Assembly (NCBI RefSeq): GCF_900110245.1
Contig: NZ_FOCZ01000015.1
Span: 62,001-126,000, forward strand
Reading direction: 5' to 3'
Length of the DNA: 64,000 nt
DNA from: Niastella yeongjuensis
GTDB lineage: Bacteria; Bacteroidota; Bacteroidia; Chitinophagales; Chitinophagaceae
The notes beneath the pieces were generated by a model, which was not told the DNA's origin, did not search any database, and saw nothing but the letters and a program-made list of their open reading frames with translations. Below, one piece after another: positions 1 to 8,285 of the stretch (positions are counted from its first letter, which is position 1; each line of letters begins with the position of its first letter). The position numbers were made by a program, and so were the translations under genes.

Positions 1-1021
1 AGAAGCAAAATACCGGGCGCAGCTCGATCATACGCACACCCTGATTGCCCAGCTGATCAATGCCAGCCGCGATGAAATAGCCCTTACGGAAAACGCCAGC
101 GCCGCCTGGGATATTGCGTTTAACGGGCTTTCTTTTCAACCCGGCGATGAAGTGATCGTTTCTGAAATGGAATATGTTTCCAATGTACTGGGCCTGCTGA
201 ATGCACAAAAGCAATACGGCATTGTGATCAAAGTGATCGCTAATGATGCTGCCGGAATGTTCCCGCTTCATGAACTGGAAGCTGCCATCACCAACAAAAC
301 CCGGTTGATCGCCATAACACACATTGCCTCTACCGCAGGTAATGTATTGCCAGTGGCGGCCATTGGGGAAGTGGCACGCAAACACCATATCTTGTTTCTA
401 CTTGATGCCTGTCAGTCGGTAGGTCATGTACCCGTAGACGTACAGGCAATAGGCTGCGATATGCTGGCTGTAACCGGACGAAAGTATTTACGCGGTCCCC
501 GTGGATCCGGCTTTTTATATGTTCGCCAGTCAATACAGGACAAACTGCAACTGAATTGTTTCGATGGCCGTACCGTTACCAGTGTCACGCAACAGGATTT
601 TGTAGTGCGTGCAGATGCCCGGCGTTTTGAATGGTATGAAAAGAACCCCGCCCTTGTACTGGGACTTCAGAAAGCTGTGGAGTATGTGTTGCACATAGGC
701 ATTGAACGCGTATGGCAACGGATTCAAATGCTGGCGGATTTGTTAAGGCAACGCCTGCAGGCGATCGAGGGCGTTGTTATACACGACCAGGGCGATGTAT
801 TGTGCGGGATCGTTACCTTTTCCCTGACCGGTATACCCGTTACGGAAGTAAAGGCAAAACTAGCCACTAAAAACATCAACGTGCATATTGGCCTCGCCCC
901 TTCTACCTTGTATTATATGAACCGGAAAGAGCTGACCGGCATTGTACGCGCCTCTGTGCATTATTACAATACGGAAGAAGAAATTGAAAGGGTATGCCAG
1001 GAATTGCGCGGATTGTGCTGA
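1..1021 (+). CDS. Class V aminotransferase-fold PLP enzyme, EgtE-like (5' end cut off)
   Basis: The frame is open from base 2, so the gene begins upstream of the window; the internal GTG at 152 is not a plausible start because conserved sequence (ENASAAWDIAF) lies before it. The visible 339 residues carry the class V PLP fold: an aspartate/histidine-type cofactor pocket region (LLDACQSVGHVPVD) and the Schiff-base lysine in TGRKYLRGPRGSGFLY. That lysine motif resembles hercynylcysteine sulfoxide lyase (EgtE) and related isopenicillin-N epimerase/cysteine lyase proteins more than housekeeping IscS. Roughly 50 residues should be missing compared with the usual 390. No other ergothioneine genes are visible, so the substrate is unknown. 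It ends back to back with the convergent permease gene (adjacent stop codons, no spacer). Confidence 0.85.
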   Translation, partial: EAKYRAQLDHTHTLIAQLINASRDEIALTENASAAWDIAFNGLSFQPGDEVIVSEMEYVSNVLGLLNAQKQYGIVIKVIANDAAGMFPLHELEAAITNKTRLIAITHIASTAGNVLPVAAIGEVARKHHILFLLDACQSVGHVPVDVQAIGCDMLAVTGRKYLRGPRGSGFLYVRQSIQDKLQLNCFDGRTVTSVTQQDFVVRADARRFEWYEKNPALVLGLQKAVEYVLHIGIERVWQRIQMLADLLRQRLQAIEGVVIHDQGDVLCGIVTFSLTGIPVTEVKAKLATKNINVHIGLAPSTLYYMNRKELTGIVRASVHYYNTEEEIERVCQELRGLC

Positions 1022-3394
1022 TCATTCCGAGCGCAATCCCTTTACCGGGTTGGCCATTGCCGCTTTGATAGACTGAAAGCTTACGGTGATCAATGCTATG
1101 GCAATGGCTGCAGCCCCGGCAATACCAAACATCCACCACGACACATCGATCTTATAGGCAAAATTCTGTAACCAGTAATGCATAAACCACCACGCTAATG
1201 GCGAGGCAATGGCCAGCGCTATCACTACCAATAAGATAAATTCTTTCGACAATAAATTGAACAAAGTAACAGGCGAGGCGCCCAACACCTTTCGTATTCC
1301 AAATTCTTTGGTGCGTTGTTCTGCAGTGAACATAACAAGCCCTAACAACCCCAGACAGGAAATAAAGATAGCCAGAAAAGCAAAGTATTTCGACAGGCGG
1401 TTTACGACCTGCTCACTCTTATAAAGCTTTGCATATTCATCGTCAGAAAACTTGTAGGTAAACGGAAACTTGGGATTGATTGCTTTACAAACCTTTCCCA
1501 GACTGGCCAGCGCTTCTTTTGTTTTGCCGGCTTCGGTCCGTACCAGCACCGACCCAAAGGTTTCAATTTTAACCAGTTTTAAAATTAGAGGGTTTATGGG
1601 CAGATGCAGGGAATTGAAATGAAAGTCTTTTAAAACCCCGATTATCGTTCCCTTCATTCCCCAAAAGGTCAATGACCTTCCTACAGGGTTTTTATAGCCT
1701 ATTTTCTCCAATGCTTTTTCATTGATCAGGTAGGCAACAGAGTCTGTGGCAAAATCCGTTGAAAAATCACGCCCCTGCACCAGTTGCATATGCATTGTTT
1801 TAATAAAGTCATACCCTACTGCGCCATAAGCAAATTCTATATCGGCGCTGGGATCTTTACCCTCCCATTTCACGCCACCCGTTCCATTATCAATTTCGTG
1901 AGGCACATCTGTCATTCTTGTAATGGCTTTTACGCCGGGCATTTGCAATGCTTCGCGTTTGAACAATTCATAGTTAGCTACCAGTTCCCCTTCCAGCGGG
2001 ATATAGACCAGGTTATCCCGGTCGAAACCAGTTTGCATGGTTTGAATGTAATTCACCTGCCGGCTTATTACAATCGTTCCAACGATCAATACAATGGAAA
2101 GCATGAACTGAAACACCACCAGCCCTTTTCTAAAATACAAAGCACTGCCCGAAAACTTTGGTAAGCCTTTCAATACCCGCACTGGCTTAAATGAGGAAAG
2201 GTACAAAGCTGGATAGCTGCCGGAAACAAAGCCGGTAAAACCTAACAAGGCCGCAATGGCCAGCCAGAACTCCAGCTTGTTAAAGGGAATATGAATCTGT
2301 TTGCCGGTAAGCCCGTTAAACACAGGCAACACCAGCATTACCAGCAACAGGGAAACCATCACTGCGATAGCTACGGTTAACAAAGCCTCCCCGATAAATT
2401 GTTTTACCAGTGCAAAACGAACAGCGCCTACCACTTTTCTTACACCTACCTCCTTCGCGCGCTTTATGGAACGGGCCGTTGTAAGGTTCATAAAGTTGAT
2501 ACAGGCAATCAGTAAAATAAAGATCGCTACTATGCTAAAGAGATGTACATATTGAATTCTTCCACCCGAAACATTTCCCTGTTTATCAAAACCGGAATGC
2601 AGATAAACATCACTGTACCGCGAAATGCCAAGGTGTATGTATGAATGGGCGGTTTGCTCTTTGTTGTAATTATCAAGGAATTTCCTGATCTTCTGGTCAA
2701 CAGCTTTTGCATTGGCTCCATCCTTCAGCTTTATATAACAAAACGGTCCGTTGTTCGTCCAGTCCTTTGCCCAGCTATTACTTTCCAGGAAATTTTGCCA
2801 GGTAAGCAGGTAATCAAACTGAGCCGTGCTGTTGGCAGGAACATTATCAAACACGGCCGTTACGGTAAGATCCTTTTTATTTTGGTAGCGGATCACCTTT
2901 CCGATTGCAGCAGCAGGTGAACCAAAGAAATCTTCCGCCATTTTCTTTGAGATCACAATGTCCAATGGGTTTTGCAACGCAGTTTTTGCATCACCGGACA
3001 ATAACGGATAAGAGAACATACTTAAAAAATCCTGTCCTGCATAATTGCCGTTCTCCTTTATTATTTTATCATTTGCTTCAAAGGTGCTCAACCTGTTCCA
3101 GGCATATTGGGTAGCATATTGCACTTCGGGTATTACCCGTTTTAATTCATCAGCCAATACACCGGGTGATCCATAAAACGCATCGATGTTACCATCGCGG
3201 TATTGCTTTTCATATACACTATATAACTGTTCACTGTTTTTATGAAAGGCATCCACCTTATACTCATCAATCACCCACAACAGGATAACCAGGCTACAGG
3301 CTAACCCCAATGCCAGTCCCATAATATTAATGAAAGCAAATGCCTTGTTTTTTAAAATATTCCGCAGCGCAGTTATGAAATAATTTTTATACAT
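1022..3394 (-). CDS. MacB/FtsX-type ABC transporter permease
   Basis: A 790-residue inner-membrane protein starting at MYKNYFITALRN; an ATG 11 codons upstream exists, but this start gives the standard N-terminus of the Bacteroidota FtsX family. Order: TM1 (about 20-42, GLALGLACSLVILLWV), a large MacB-type periplasmic domain (about 50-280), three TMs with the FtsX signature (FMNLTTARSIKRAKEVGVRKVVGA), a second periplasmic domain (about 430-660), then a final three-TM FtsX block containing TKEFGIRKVLGAS. Such duplicated permeases usually work with a LolD/MacB-like ATPase to move lipoproteins, peptides or drugs across the envelope by mechanotransmission; no ATPase gene is adjacent, as is common for this family. 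Substrate unknown. Confidence 0.9.
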   Translation of the reverse strand: MYKNYFITALRNILKNKAFAFINIMGLALGLACSLVILLWVIDEYKVDAFHKNSEQLYSVYEKQYRDGNIDAFYGSPGVLADELKRVIPEVQYATQYAWNRLSTFEANDKIIKENGNYAGQDFLSMFSYPLLSGDAKTALQNPLDIVISKKMAEDFFGSPAAAIGKVIRYQNKKDLTVTAVFDNVPANSTAQFDYLLTWQNFLESNSWAKDWTNNGPFCYIKLKDGANAKAVDQKIRKFLDNYNKEQTAHSYIHLGISRYSDVYLHSGFDKQGNVSGGRIQYVHLFSIVAIFILLIACINFMNLTTARSIKRAKEVGVRKVVGAVRFALVKQFIGEALLTVAIAVMVSLLLVMLVLPVFNGLTGKQIHIPFNKLEFWLAIAALLGFTGFVSGSYPALYLSSFKPVRVLKGLPKFSGSALYFRKGLVVFQFMLSIVLIVGTIVISRQVNYIQTMQTGFDRDNLVYIPLEGELVANYELFKREALQMPGVKAITRMTDVPHEIDNGTGGVKWEGKDPSADIEFAYGAVGYDFIKTMHMQLVQGRDFSTDFATDSVAYLINEKALEKIGYKNPVGRSLTFWGMKGTIIGVLKDFHFNSLHLPINPLILKLVKIETFGSVLVRTEAGKTKEALASLGKVCKAINPKFPFTYKFSDDEYAKLYKSEQVVNRLSKYFAFLAIFISCLGLLGLVMFTAEQRTKEFGIRKVLGASPVTLFNLLSKEFILLVVIALAIASPLAWWFMHYWLQNFAYKIDVSWWMFGIAGAAAIAIALITVSFQSIKAAMANPVKGLRSE

Positions 3395-3560
3395 ATAAGC
3401 AGGTTCACAGGAATGGAGCCACAACAATGCCAGTTAGATATTCATTTGACTATCAAACTATTGCTTTAAAAAACACAAGCCAATAGCACGTTTTCGATAC
3501 AATATAATGTGCGGTTTTGAAACAGGGCGGGCATAAGAATTTCAACCATCCTAAAAATCT

Positions 3561-4115
3561 ATGGTTATGCAATTGGAAGTGACTGGAAAGCCCAAAAGGC
3601 TAAAGTGGTGGCAACTGGCCCTATTGACTATTGTAGTGACTGCACTGGGCGGACTTTCGGGCAGAAGATCGAAAAAAAGCGAACGTAACCTGTATAGAGA
3701 CTTGAAACAGGCGCCCTGGGCGCCACCGGCCTGGGTGTTTGGCCCGGCATGGACTGTCAATAATTTTTTTGTGCTGCAGGCCTTGCGCAAGCTGGTTCAG
3801 GAAACCGGTAGTCATAAGAAAAAATTGCTGACCCTTCAGGTATTTATCTGGATCATATTCTTTTCCTTCAATTACATTTATTTCAAACGCAAAAGCACCG
3901 TGCTTGCTTTTCTATGGACGATGACCGACACCTTGCTGGCAGCTGTCAGTTTTACGATCGCCCTGCGGAAGAATAAACAGCTGGCCTGGCGCTATCTGCC
4001 TTTGCTTGCCTGGACTGGTTACGCCAGCAGCCTGGCCGGCTATCAGGCGCTAGAGAACAAAGATGTGTTGCTGAATACGCCGGCCTTGTTGCCGCCGGAA
4101 AACACAGCCACGTAG
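3561..4115 (+). CDS. TspO/MBR family membrane protein
   Basis: A 184-residue protein with five predicted membrane helices (about 17-35, 55-80, 92-115, 118-140, 145-170), the topology of TspO/translocator proteins. The most diagnostic segment is APWAPPAWVFGPAWTVNN, the family's loop-TM2 motif, and the last helix has the LAW-GYAS pattern. TspO proteins bind porphyrins and related ligands and are linked to oxidative stress responses. It is slightly longer than the typical 155-165 residues because of a basic N-terminus (KPKRLKWWQ) and a C-terminal tail. Met1 and Met3 are both possible starts. The pyrophosphatase gene follows after 36 bp on the same strand, so the two may be cotranscribed, although no functional link is evident. 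Confidence 0.8.
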   Translation: MVMQLEVTGKPKRLKWWQLALLTIVVTALGGLSGRRSKKSERNLYRDLKQAPWAPPAWVFGPAWTVNNFFVLQALRKLVQETGSHKKKLLTLQVFIWIIFFSFNYIYFKRKSTVLAFLWTMTDTLLAAVSFTIALRKNKQLAWRYLPLLAWTGYASSLAGYQALENKDVLLNTPALLPPENTAT

Positions 4116-4151
4116 CGGAAAGGTTTTTGCAATAAAATTGTAAAAGGGTAT

Positions 4152-4634
4152 ATGCAAACCATTGAAGCAGTTATTGAATCACCAAGAGCTACCCAGGCAA
4201 AATACAAGTACGATCCCAAAGATAAACTCTTCAAACTAAAGCGGCTGCTGCCCTTAGGAATGGTATTCCCCTATGACTTTGGATTTATTCCCGGCACCGT
4301 TGGTGAAGACGGCGATCCACTGGATGTGCTGGTGTTATCGGAGTTTGCCAGTTTTACGGGGGCTCACCTTACCTGCAGAGTGATAGGCGCCCTGAAAGCA
4401 GACCAAAAAGAGAAAGGCAAAAAAGTCATTCGTAACGACCGGTATTTTTGCGTACCGGTTGGCTCTATTACCTATGCACTTATTGAATCAATAGATCAAT
4501 TAGGCAAAGAACACAAGGAACAGATTGAAGATTTTTTTATCAATTACAACAAGGTAGACGGAAAAGTATTTACCTGCCTGGGCGTTGTTGACTCTGAAAA
4601 AGCATTGAAACTGATAAAGAAAGGGCGCAAATAA
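4152..4634 (+). CDS. ppa: Soluble family I inorganic pyrophosphatase
   Basis: A 160-residue cytosolic enzyme that hydrolyses pyrophosphate to phosphate, pulling biosynthetic reactions forward. The family I signature DGDPLDVLV is intact with its metal-binding aspartates (Asp53, Asp55, Asp58). Upstream residues also fit (KRLLPLGMVFPYDFGFIPGT), including the tyrosine and phenylalanine of the YDFGFIP block. It is a little shorter than E. coli Ppa (175 residues) but complete. It lies 36 bp downstream of the TspO-like gene. No terminator was seen in the 64-bp gap to the convergent hypothetical gene. Confidence 0.9.
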   Translation: MQTIEAVIESPRATQAKYKYDPKDKLFKLKRLLPLGMVFPYDFGFIPGTVGEDGDPLDVLVLSEFASFTGAHLTCRVIGALKADQKEKGKKVIRNDRYFCVPVGSITYALIESIDQLGKEHKEQIEDFFINYNKVDGKVFTCLGVVDSEKALKLIKKGRK

Positions 4635-4698
4635 GTAATCAGTTTTGATCCCCAATTTGTAGGTATTTTTCCCCCGGTAAGAAAACAGGTAGCTTTTA

Positions 4699-5088
4699 TT
4701 ATAAGTTAAAAAACTGGTTTCCCAGCGCATTGTCTTCGATCTCATTGTCGACATAAATAGTTACCTGGCCATCGAGTAAGCGTTGTTTTAACAGAGTAAG
4801 TAAAAAAGATACCGATGCATTTTCGCAAAACTCTTTAACCGCCCACATGCCGTTATTAAATTGTACGCCAATTATCAATGGCTTTTCCAAACCAATTCCA
4901 CGGTAATAATACCTTGTTGGACAATTTTTATTCAGTTCAAAGATCAGCGTCGGTGATGACAGGGTTTCCACCGATTGCAGATACTGATCCTGGGATAGTT
5001 TTATCGCATGATCCTGACATTCTAAAACGAATTGATCAAAGAATATAAGATTGCCAGTGCAATCATATACATGGGTTAACCGATCCAT
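4699..5088 (-). CDS. Hypothetical protein, 129 aa
   Basis: No family recognised. The protein is soluble, with no signal peptide or membrane segment, and mixes beta-like and amphipathic stretches (for example SPTLIFELNK and KPLIIGVQFNNGMWAVKEF). The asparagine- and glutamate-rich C-terminus ends in NQFFNL. It could be a small regulatory or binding protein. It is transcribed alone, convergent to the pyrophosphatase gene, with a 495-bp non-coding gap upstream. Coding status rests on an uninterrupted frame and plausible composition only. Confidence 0.55.
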   Translation of the reverse strand: MDRLTHVYDCTGNLIFFDQFVLECQDHAIKLSQDQYLQSVETLSSPTLIFELNKNCPTRYYYRGIGLEKPLIIGVQFNNGMWAVKEFCENASVSFLLTLLKQRLLDGQVTIYVDNEIEDNALGNQFFNL

Positions 5089-5366
5089 AATGATGGTATT
5101 TATTGTGCTGGTAAATATATAAGTATAAACTCCCCGCTAAGAGCAGGGGTAATAGGGTGAATTGAAAAGGATCCTTTGACCGGAGAAACTGCTAATTAGA
5201 TTATAAGATAATAAACTTATACGGGTTACCCAAAAAAATCAATGTTTAATAGGGTAATTTTACATGTTAAACAGGAGTGGTGGTCAGTGCGAAATTCGTA
5301 AACAGCGAGTATTTCCTTAATGCTTTACCACCATCAATTCAAAGCCGCTAAATATGAAGAATTTTA

Positions 5367-5514
5367 AAATGTAGACTTGAATACACAAATTCATTAATGT
5401 GAATAACCCAGTCTACATTTATAACTACCAATACCAAAGGCTCACCTTTTGTATCATAACAGTTAATCGTTAATAGAATAATTACAGTACGGGGTTGGAT
5501 TTTCATCCGACCCC
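5367..5514. ncRNA. Hairpin array in the 5089-5583 gap; possible structured RNA
   Basis: The 495-bp gap between the hypothetical gene and the helicase holds no convincing gene. Read on either strand it contains consecutive inverted repeats: a perfect 11-bp stem (5367-5377 with 5410-5420, 32-nt loop), a 10-bp stem with one mismatch (5431-5440 with 5445-5454), and a 10-bp stem with one G.U pair (5491-5500 with 5505-5514). The helicase terminator follows at 5542-5572. The last array hairpin and the terminator share the core GGNTGGAT. A 12-bp palindrome AAAGGATCCTTT lies at 5166-5177. This may be a processed 3' UTR or small RNA, or merely a set of decayed terminators; no promoter was identified. 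Confidence 0.3.
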
Positions 5515-5541
5515 ATTTTAGTAAAAGCATTAGTAGTAAAA

Positions 5542-5572
5542 AGAAAGGGCTGGATAAAATCCAACCCTTTCT
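5542..5572 (-). terminator. Rho-independent terminator of the DEAD-box helicase gene
   Basis: A 14-bp stem (5542-5555 with 5559-5572) with one G.U pair and a 3-nt loop. On the minus strand it is followed by a T-rich run (TTTCTTTTT). It sits 12 bp after the helicase stop codon. Confidence 0.8.
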
Positions 5573-5583
5573 ACCATATATCG

Positions 5584-6861
5584 TTAAGATTTAACTGTCC
5601 GCCTGTTACCGGATTTATTCCGGTTCCTGGGTCTAAAACGACCACCAGATGGTTTTGCGTTACCGGCTGGTTTGAAACCAGGGCGATTGTCGCCTGGATT
5701 ATTAACGTTCCTTACAGGACTATTAACGTTTTTAAATGGATGTTCGCTTTCTACAGGAATTGCTTTCCTGATCAGCTTTTCGATGTCGCGTAAATACACC
5801 TTTTCTTCATGGTCACAAAATGAAACGGCAATACCGTTTGCACCGGCCCGGCCGGTACGGCCTATCCGGTGTACATATGTTTCGGCCACTTCGGGAAGAT
5901 CGTAGTTTATAACATACGACAGTTCATCGATGTCTATGCCTCTTGCCGCAATATCGGTAGCAACCAGTACCTGTATCTGCCTTGACCGGAACTTCAGCAG
6001 GGCTGATTGACGGGCCTGTTGTGATTTATTGCCATGAATGGCAGCCGCGCTGATGCCGCTGCTATTTAATTCCCGGGCAACCCTGTCGGCGCCATGTTTG
6101 GTACGTGTAAACACCAGCGTCATAGGAATGTCGGCCGTAAAGAGTAAATGCTTTAACAGAGACTGCTTACTGCTTTTTTGAACAAAATAAACCGCCTGGC
6201 GAACAGTTTCAGCGGTAGAGGAAACAGGCGTTATTTCAATATGTACCGGGTTCGTCAGTAAAGTATTGGCCAGTTGGCGAATAGCCGGGGCCATGGTTGC
6301 TGAGAAGAAAAGCGTTTGTCGCTGCCGGGGAACTTTGGCAATGATCTTTTTTACATCATGCACAAAGCCCATGTCAAGCATGCGATCTGCTTCATCCAGG
6401 ATCAATAACCGAATATTGCTCAGGTTCACATAGCGCTGGTCTATAAGATCGAGTAAACGCCCGGGGGTAGCCACTAAAACATCCACGCCTCTGCGAAGCG
6501 TGTTCACCTGGGCCTGCTGCGATACACCGCCAAAGATTACCGCATGTCTTAATCCGGTAAACTTCCCATAGGCATCCAGGCTTTCCAATATTTGAATAGC
6601 CAGTTCCCGGGTAGGCGTAAGAATGAGTGCTTTTATAGTGTTAGGTTCTTTTGAAACCTGCTTTTGTTCATGTAATAATTGCAGCACAGGAATAGCAAAA
6701 GCGGCTGTTTTGCCGGTGCCTGTCCGCGCACAACCAAAAAGATCTTTTTGTTGAAGTACAAGCGGAATAGCCTGTTCCTGAATGGGTGTAGGGGTAGTAT
6801 AACCTTCGTTAGTAAGAGCTCTTAAAATAGGCTCAATGATGTTTAATTTTTGAAATGACAA
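5584..6861 (-). CDS. DEAD-box ATP-dependent RNA helicase, RhlE-like
   Basis: A 425-residue cytosolic helicase that unwinds RNA duplexes in ribosome assembly or RNA decay. All core motifs are present in order: Q motif (GYTTPTPIQEQAIP, about 21-33), motif I ARTGTGKT (45-52), PTRELA (83-88), TPGR (132-135), DEAD (156-159), SAT (187-189), motif V ATDIAARGID (301-310) and motif VI HRIGRTGR (331-338). The C-terminal 60 residues are a low-complexity tail rich in Arg, Asn, Pro and Gly, typical of RhlE/CshA-like enzymes and thought to contact RNA. The predicted -7 box at 6991-6998 implies a 5' leader of about 120 nt, which would suit cold or growth control, although no leader element was recognised. 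Confidence 0.93.
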   Translation of the reverse strand: MSFQKLNIIEPILRALTNEGYTTPTPIQEQAIPLVLQQKDLFGCARTGTGKTAAFAIPVLQLLHEQKQVSKEPNTIKALILTPTRELAIQILESLDAYGKFTGLRHAVIFGGVSQQAQVNTLRRGVDVLVATPGRLLDLIDQRYVNLSNIRLLILDEADRMLDMGFVHDVKKIIAKVPRQRQTLFFSATMAPAIRQLANTLLTNPVHIEITPVSSTAETVRQAVYFVQKSSKQSLLKHLLFTADIPMTLVFTRTKHGADRVARELNSSGISAAAIHGNKSQQARQSALLKFRSRQIQVLVATDIAARGIDIDELSYVINYDLPEVAETYVHRIGRTGRAGANGIAVSFCDHEEKVYLRDIEKLIRKAIPVESEHPFKNVNSPVRNVNNPGDNRPGFKPAGNAKPSGGRFRPRNRNKSGNRRTVKS

Positions 6862-6990
6862 TGGTTGAAAATTTAATAAATAATACCAGGGTAAGCTGTT
6901 GGTAATGAATAGGTCTCATGCTTAGAATCTTACCTTCACAAATGTTGAAAACCCGAAATCAAGATAGGTGCAGGGAGGAAATAAGTTGCG

Positions 6991-6998
6991 CAAAGATA
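6991..6998 (-). promoter_or_regulatory. Candidate -7 promoter box for the helicase gene
   Basis: On the minus strand the sequence reads TATCTTTG, an exact match to the Bacteroidota -7 consensus TAnnTTTG. A clear -33 TTG was not found at the right spacing. Transcription from here would give a leader of about 120 nt. Confidence 0.4.
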
Positions 6999-7159
6999 TA
7001 TCAATAATTTGACTATTTGAAAATATTTTATTATAGCACATTTAACACTCTTTAACAGTTGTTCCGGTGTAACGGCCACTATGACCGATCGGGCACCTTA
7101 GGTAACTTTGAAAAATTATGGAACATAAAGAAGTAATCCGGAATTCGATGCGTGAGCAG

Positions 7160-7193
7160 GTTACAAAAAGGTAAGCACTTACCTTTTTGTAAC
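7160..7193. promoter_or_regulatory. 34-bp palindromic operator (two HxlR-like half-sites pairs)
   Basis: A perfect 16-bp inverted repeat (7160-7175 with 7178-7193) around the dinucleotide CA. Each arm is itself a dyad of the form GTTAC-N6-GTAAG, close to the GTTAC-N5-GTAAC site at 36511-36527 in front of the HxlR/SDR pair in this window. It lies about 50 bp upstream of the shortened DoxX-like gene and just before its -7 box, a suitable position for a repressor. An HxlR-type regulator is therefore the likely ligand (inference). As RNA it would also fold into a very stable hairpin, but no T-run follows. Confidence 0.55.
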
Positions 7194-7220
7194 TACCGCT
7201 ATACGCTTTATTCGTTGCTC

Positions 7221-7228
7221 TACTTTTG
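7221..7228 (+). promoter_or_regulatory. Candidate -7 promoter box for the 7246 gene
   Basis: TACTTTTG matches TAnnTTTG exactly, 17 bp before the ATG at 7246 and 27 bp after the palindromic operator. No convincing -33 element was found. Confidence 0.45.
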
Positions 7229-7245
7229 CGATACAATCACAAAAG

Positions 7246-7446
7246 ATGAAAGCAAAAAGAATTATTACCATTGTTGTTACCGCCCTTGCAGTTGGTTTGG
7301 TGGTGCTTAGCGGCAGTATGAAGTTGATGGGTGCCAATGCGCTGTTGCCTATCGCATTGATCTGGGTTGCTGCATTGTTAAGAGATAAAAGCATATATGG
7401 TTTTTCTCCTACCCCTGCCGCTTGGTTATATACAAAAGCAGGCTAA
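7246..7446 (+). CDS. Shortened DoxX-like membrane protein, 66 aa
   Basis: The protein has an N-terminal membrane helix (KRIITIVVTALAVGLVVLSG) followed by SMKLMG, as at the start of small Bacteroidota DoxX-like proteins. It then passes directly into LLPIALIWVAALLRDKSIYGF, which resembles the last helix of the same family. Typical members are about 120 residues with four helices, so the middle two appear to be missing in frame (Gly29-Asn31 region). It could be a deletion remnant, still expressed from the operator/-7 box upstream, or a genuine two-helix protein. It overlaps a candidate terminator at its 3' end and is convergent to the DHFR-like gene. The family assignment is from remembered sequence patterns, not a search. 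Confidence 0.5.
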   Translation: MKAKRIITIVVTALAVGLVVLSGSMKLMGANALLPIALIWVAALLRDKSIYGFSPTPAAWLYTKAG

Positions 7447-7467
7447 ATCAGTTGATCTGCCTGCTTT
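7435..7467 (-). terminator. Candidate terminator between convergent genes
   Basis: A perfect 9-bp stem (7435-7443 with 7459-7467) and a 15-nt loop, followed on the minus strand by a short T-run (TTTTG). It would end the DHFR-like transcript and overlaps the 3' end of the 66-residue gene. The T-run is weak. Confidence 0.4.
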
Positions 7468-7470
7468 GGC

Positions 7471-8064
7471 TTACACCTCAATATCACCTGTTATTACTTC
7501 TCCGGCGCGCTTGTAACTGGTTATAATAACCCCTTTTGTTGTTACCCGGCTTTCTGTTACTGTAAATGCTGCCGGGACCGCCAGGCTGTCGAACAGCTTT
7601 TTTCCTTCACCCAGAATTACCGGGTAAACTTTCAGTCGGAGCTCGTCTACCAGGTCATGCTTAAGCAACAGGTGAATGAGTTGGCTGCTGCCCCAAACCT
7701 GAATGTCGCGCCCCGCTGATTTCTTTAGCTTTTCGATATCTGCCGCCGTTTTGATGAAACTGGTATTTTTCCAGTCAGATGTTGACCTGGTCTCCGATAA
7801 CACGTATTTGTTGCCATCATTGATACCTGGCCAAAAGTCGCCATGGTGAGGCCAGTAGGATTCCCAGATCTCAAATGTTTTTCTGCCCAACAGATAATCC
7901 GCCGGTTTCAGTTCTTCCTGCATGATCTCGCCAAAAATCTCGTCATTATAAGAGGCCGTCCAGCCACCATATTTGAAGCCGCCTGAGGTATCTTCCTGTT
8001 TTCCTCCGGGAGCCTGCATAATACCATCCAGTGAGATCATCGACAAAACAATTATTTTTCTCAT
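7471..8064 (-). CDS. DHFR-like / RibD C-terminal domain reductase
   Basis: A 197-residue cytosolic protein of the dihydrofolate-reductase-like family (RibD_C fold; YyaP/YwjB type). The N-terminus MRKIIVLSMISLDGIMQAPGG is characteristic, as are the middle LLGRKTFEIWESYWP and the C-terminal KVYPVILGEGKKLFD. The family binds NAD(P)H, but the substrate of these small stand-alone members is usually unknown. It is not a bona fide FolA: the length and motifs match the RibD-like group. It is transcribed alone, convergent to the short DoxX-like gene, from a candidate -7 box at 8118-8125. Confidence 0.85.
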   Translation of the reverse strand: MRKIIVLSMISLDGIMQAPGGKQEDTSGGFKYGGWTASYNDEIFGEIMQEELKPADYLLGRKTFEIWESYWPHHGDFWPGINDGNKYVLSETRSTSDWKNTSFIKTAADIEKLKKSAGRDIQVWGSSQLIHLLLKHDLVDELRLKVYPVILGEGKKLFDSLAVPAAFTVTESRVTTKGVIITSYKRAGEVITGDIEV

Positions 8065-8117
8065 TTTACTTGTTTTTATAATTAAGGTATCAATTATTTT
8101 TTGTGTTATTGATTACA

Positions 8118-8125
8118 CAAAACTA
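8118..8125 (-). promoter_or_regulatory. Candidate -7 promoter box for the DHFR-like gene
   Basis: Minus-strand TAGTTTTG matches TAnnTTTG exactly and would give a leader of about 45 nt. No clear -33 element. Confidence 0.4.
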
Positions 8126-8285
8126 TCATTCCCTGGTGGATTTTATACGGTGTAAAAACGACAACTTAGGGGGTGAGTTTTGCCATAGTAAGTCATACAG
8201 GTGCATAAATATGCTTCATGCATTTGGTCAGATCGGCCTGTTAATTGCTAACCAATCCCATGCTTAACCGAAATAAATCTATTGT

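Noticed and set aside
5348-5530. 60-codon minus-strand frame in the gap before the helicase
   Set aside because: It covers the hairpin array, its start lies inside an inverted repeat, and its composition is not protein-like; the structure explains the conservation-like symmetry better.
7119-7175. 18-codon open frame (MEHKEVIRNSMREQVTKR) before the palindromic operator
   Set aside because: Its last codons lie within the operator arm and it has no ribosome site; too short to support as a gene, and no leader-peptide regulation pattern was found.
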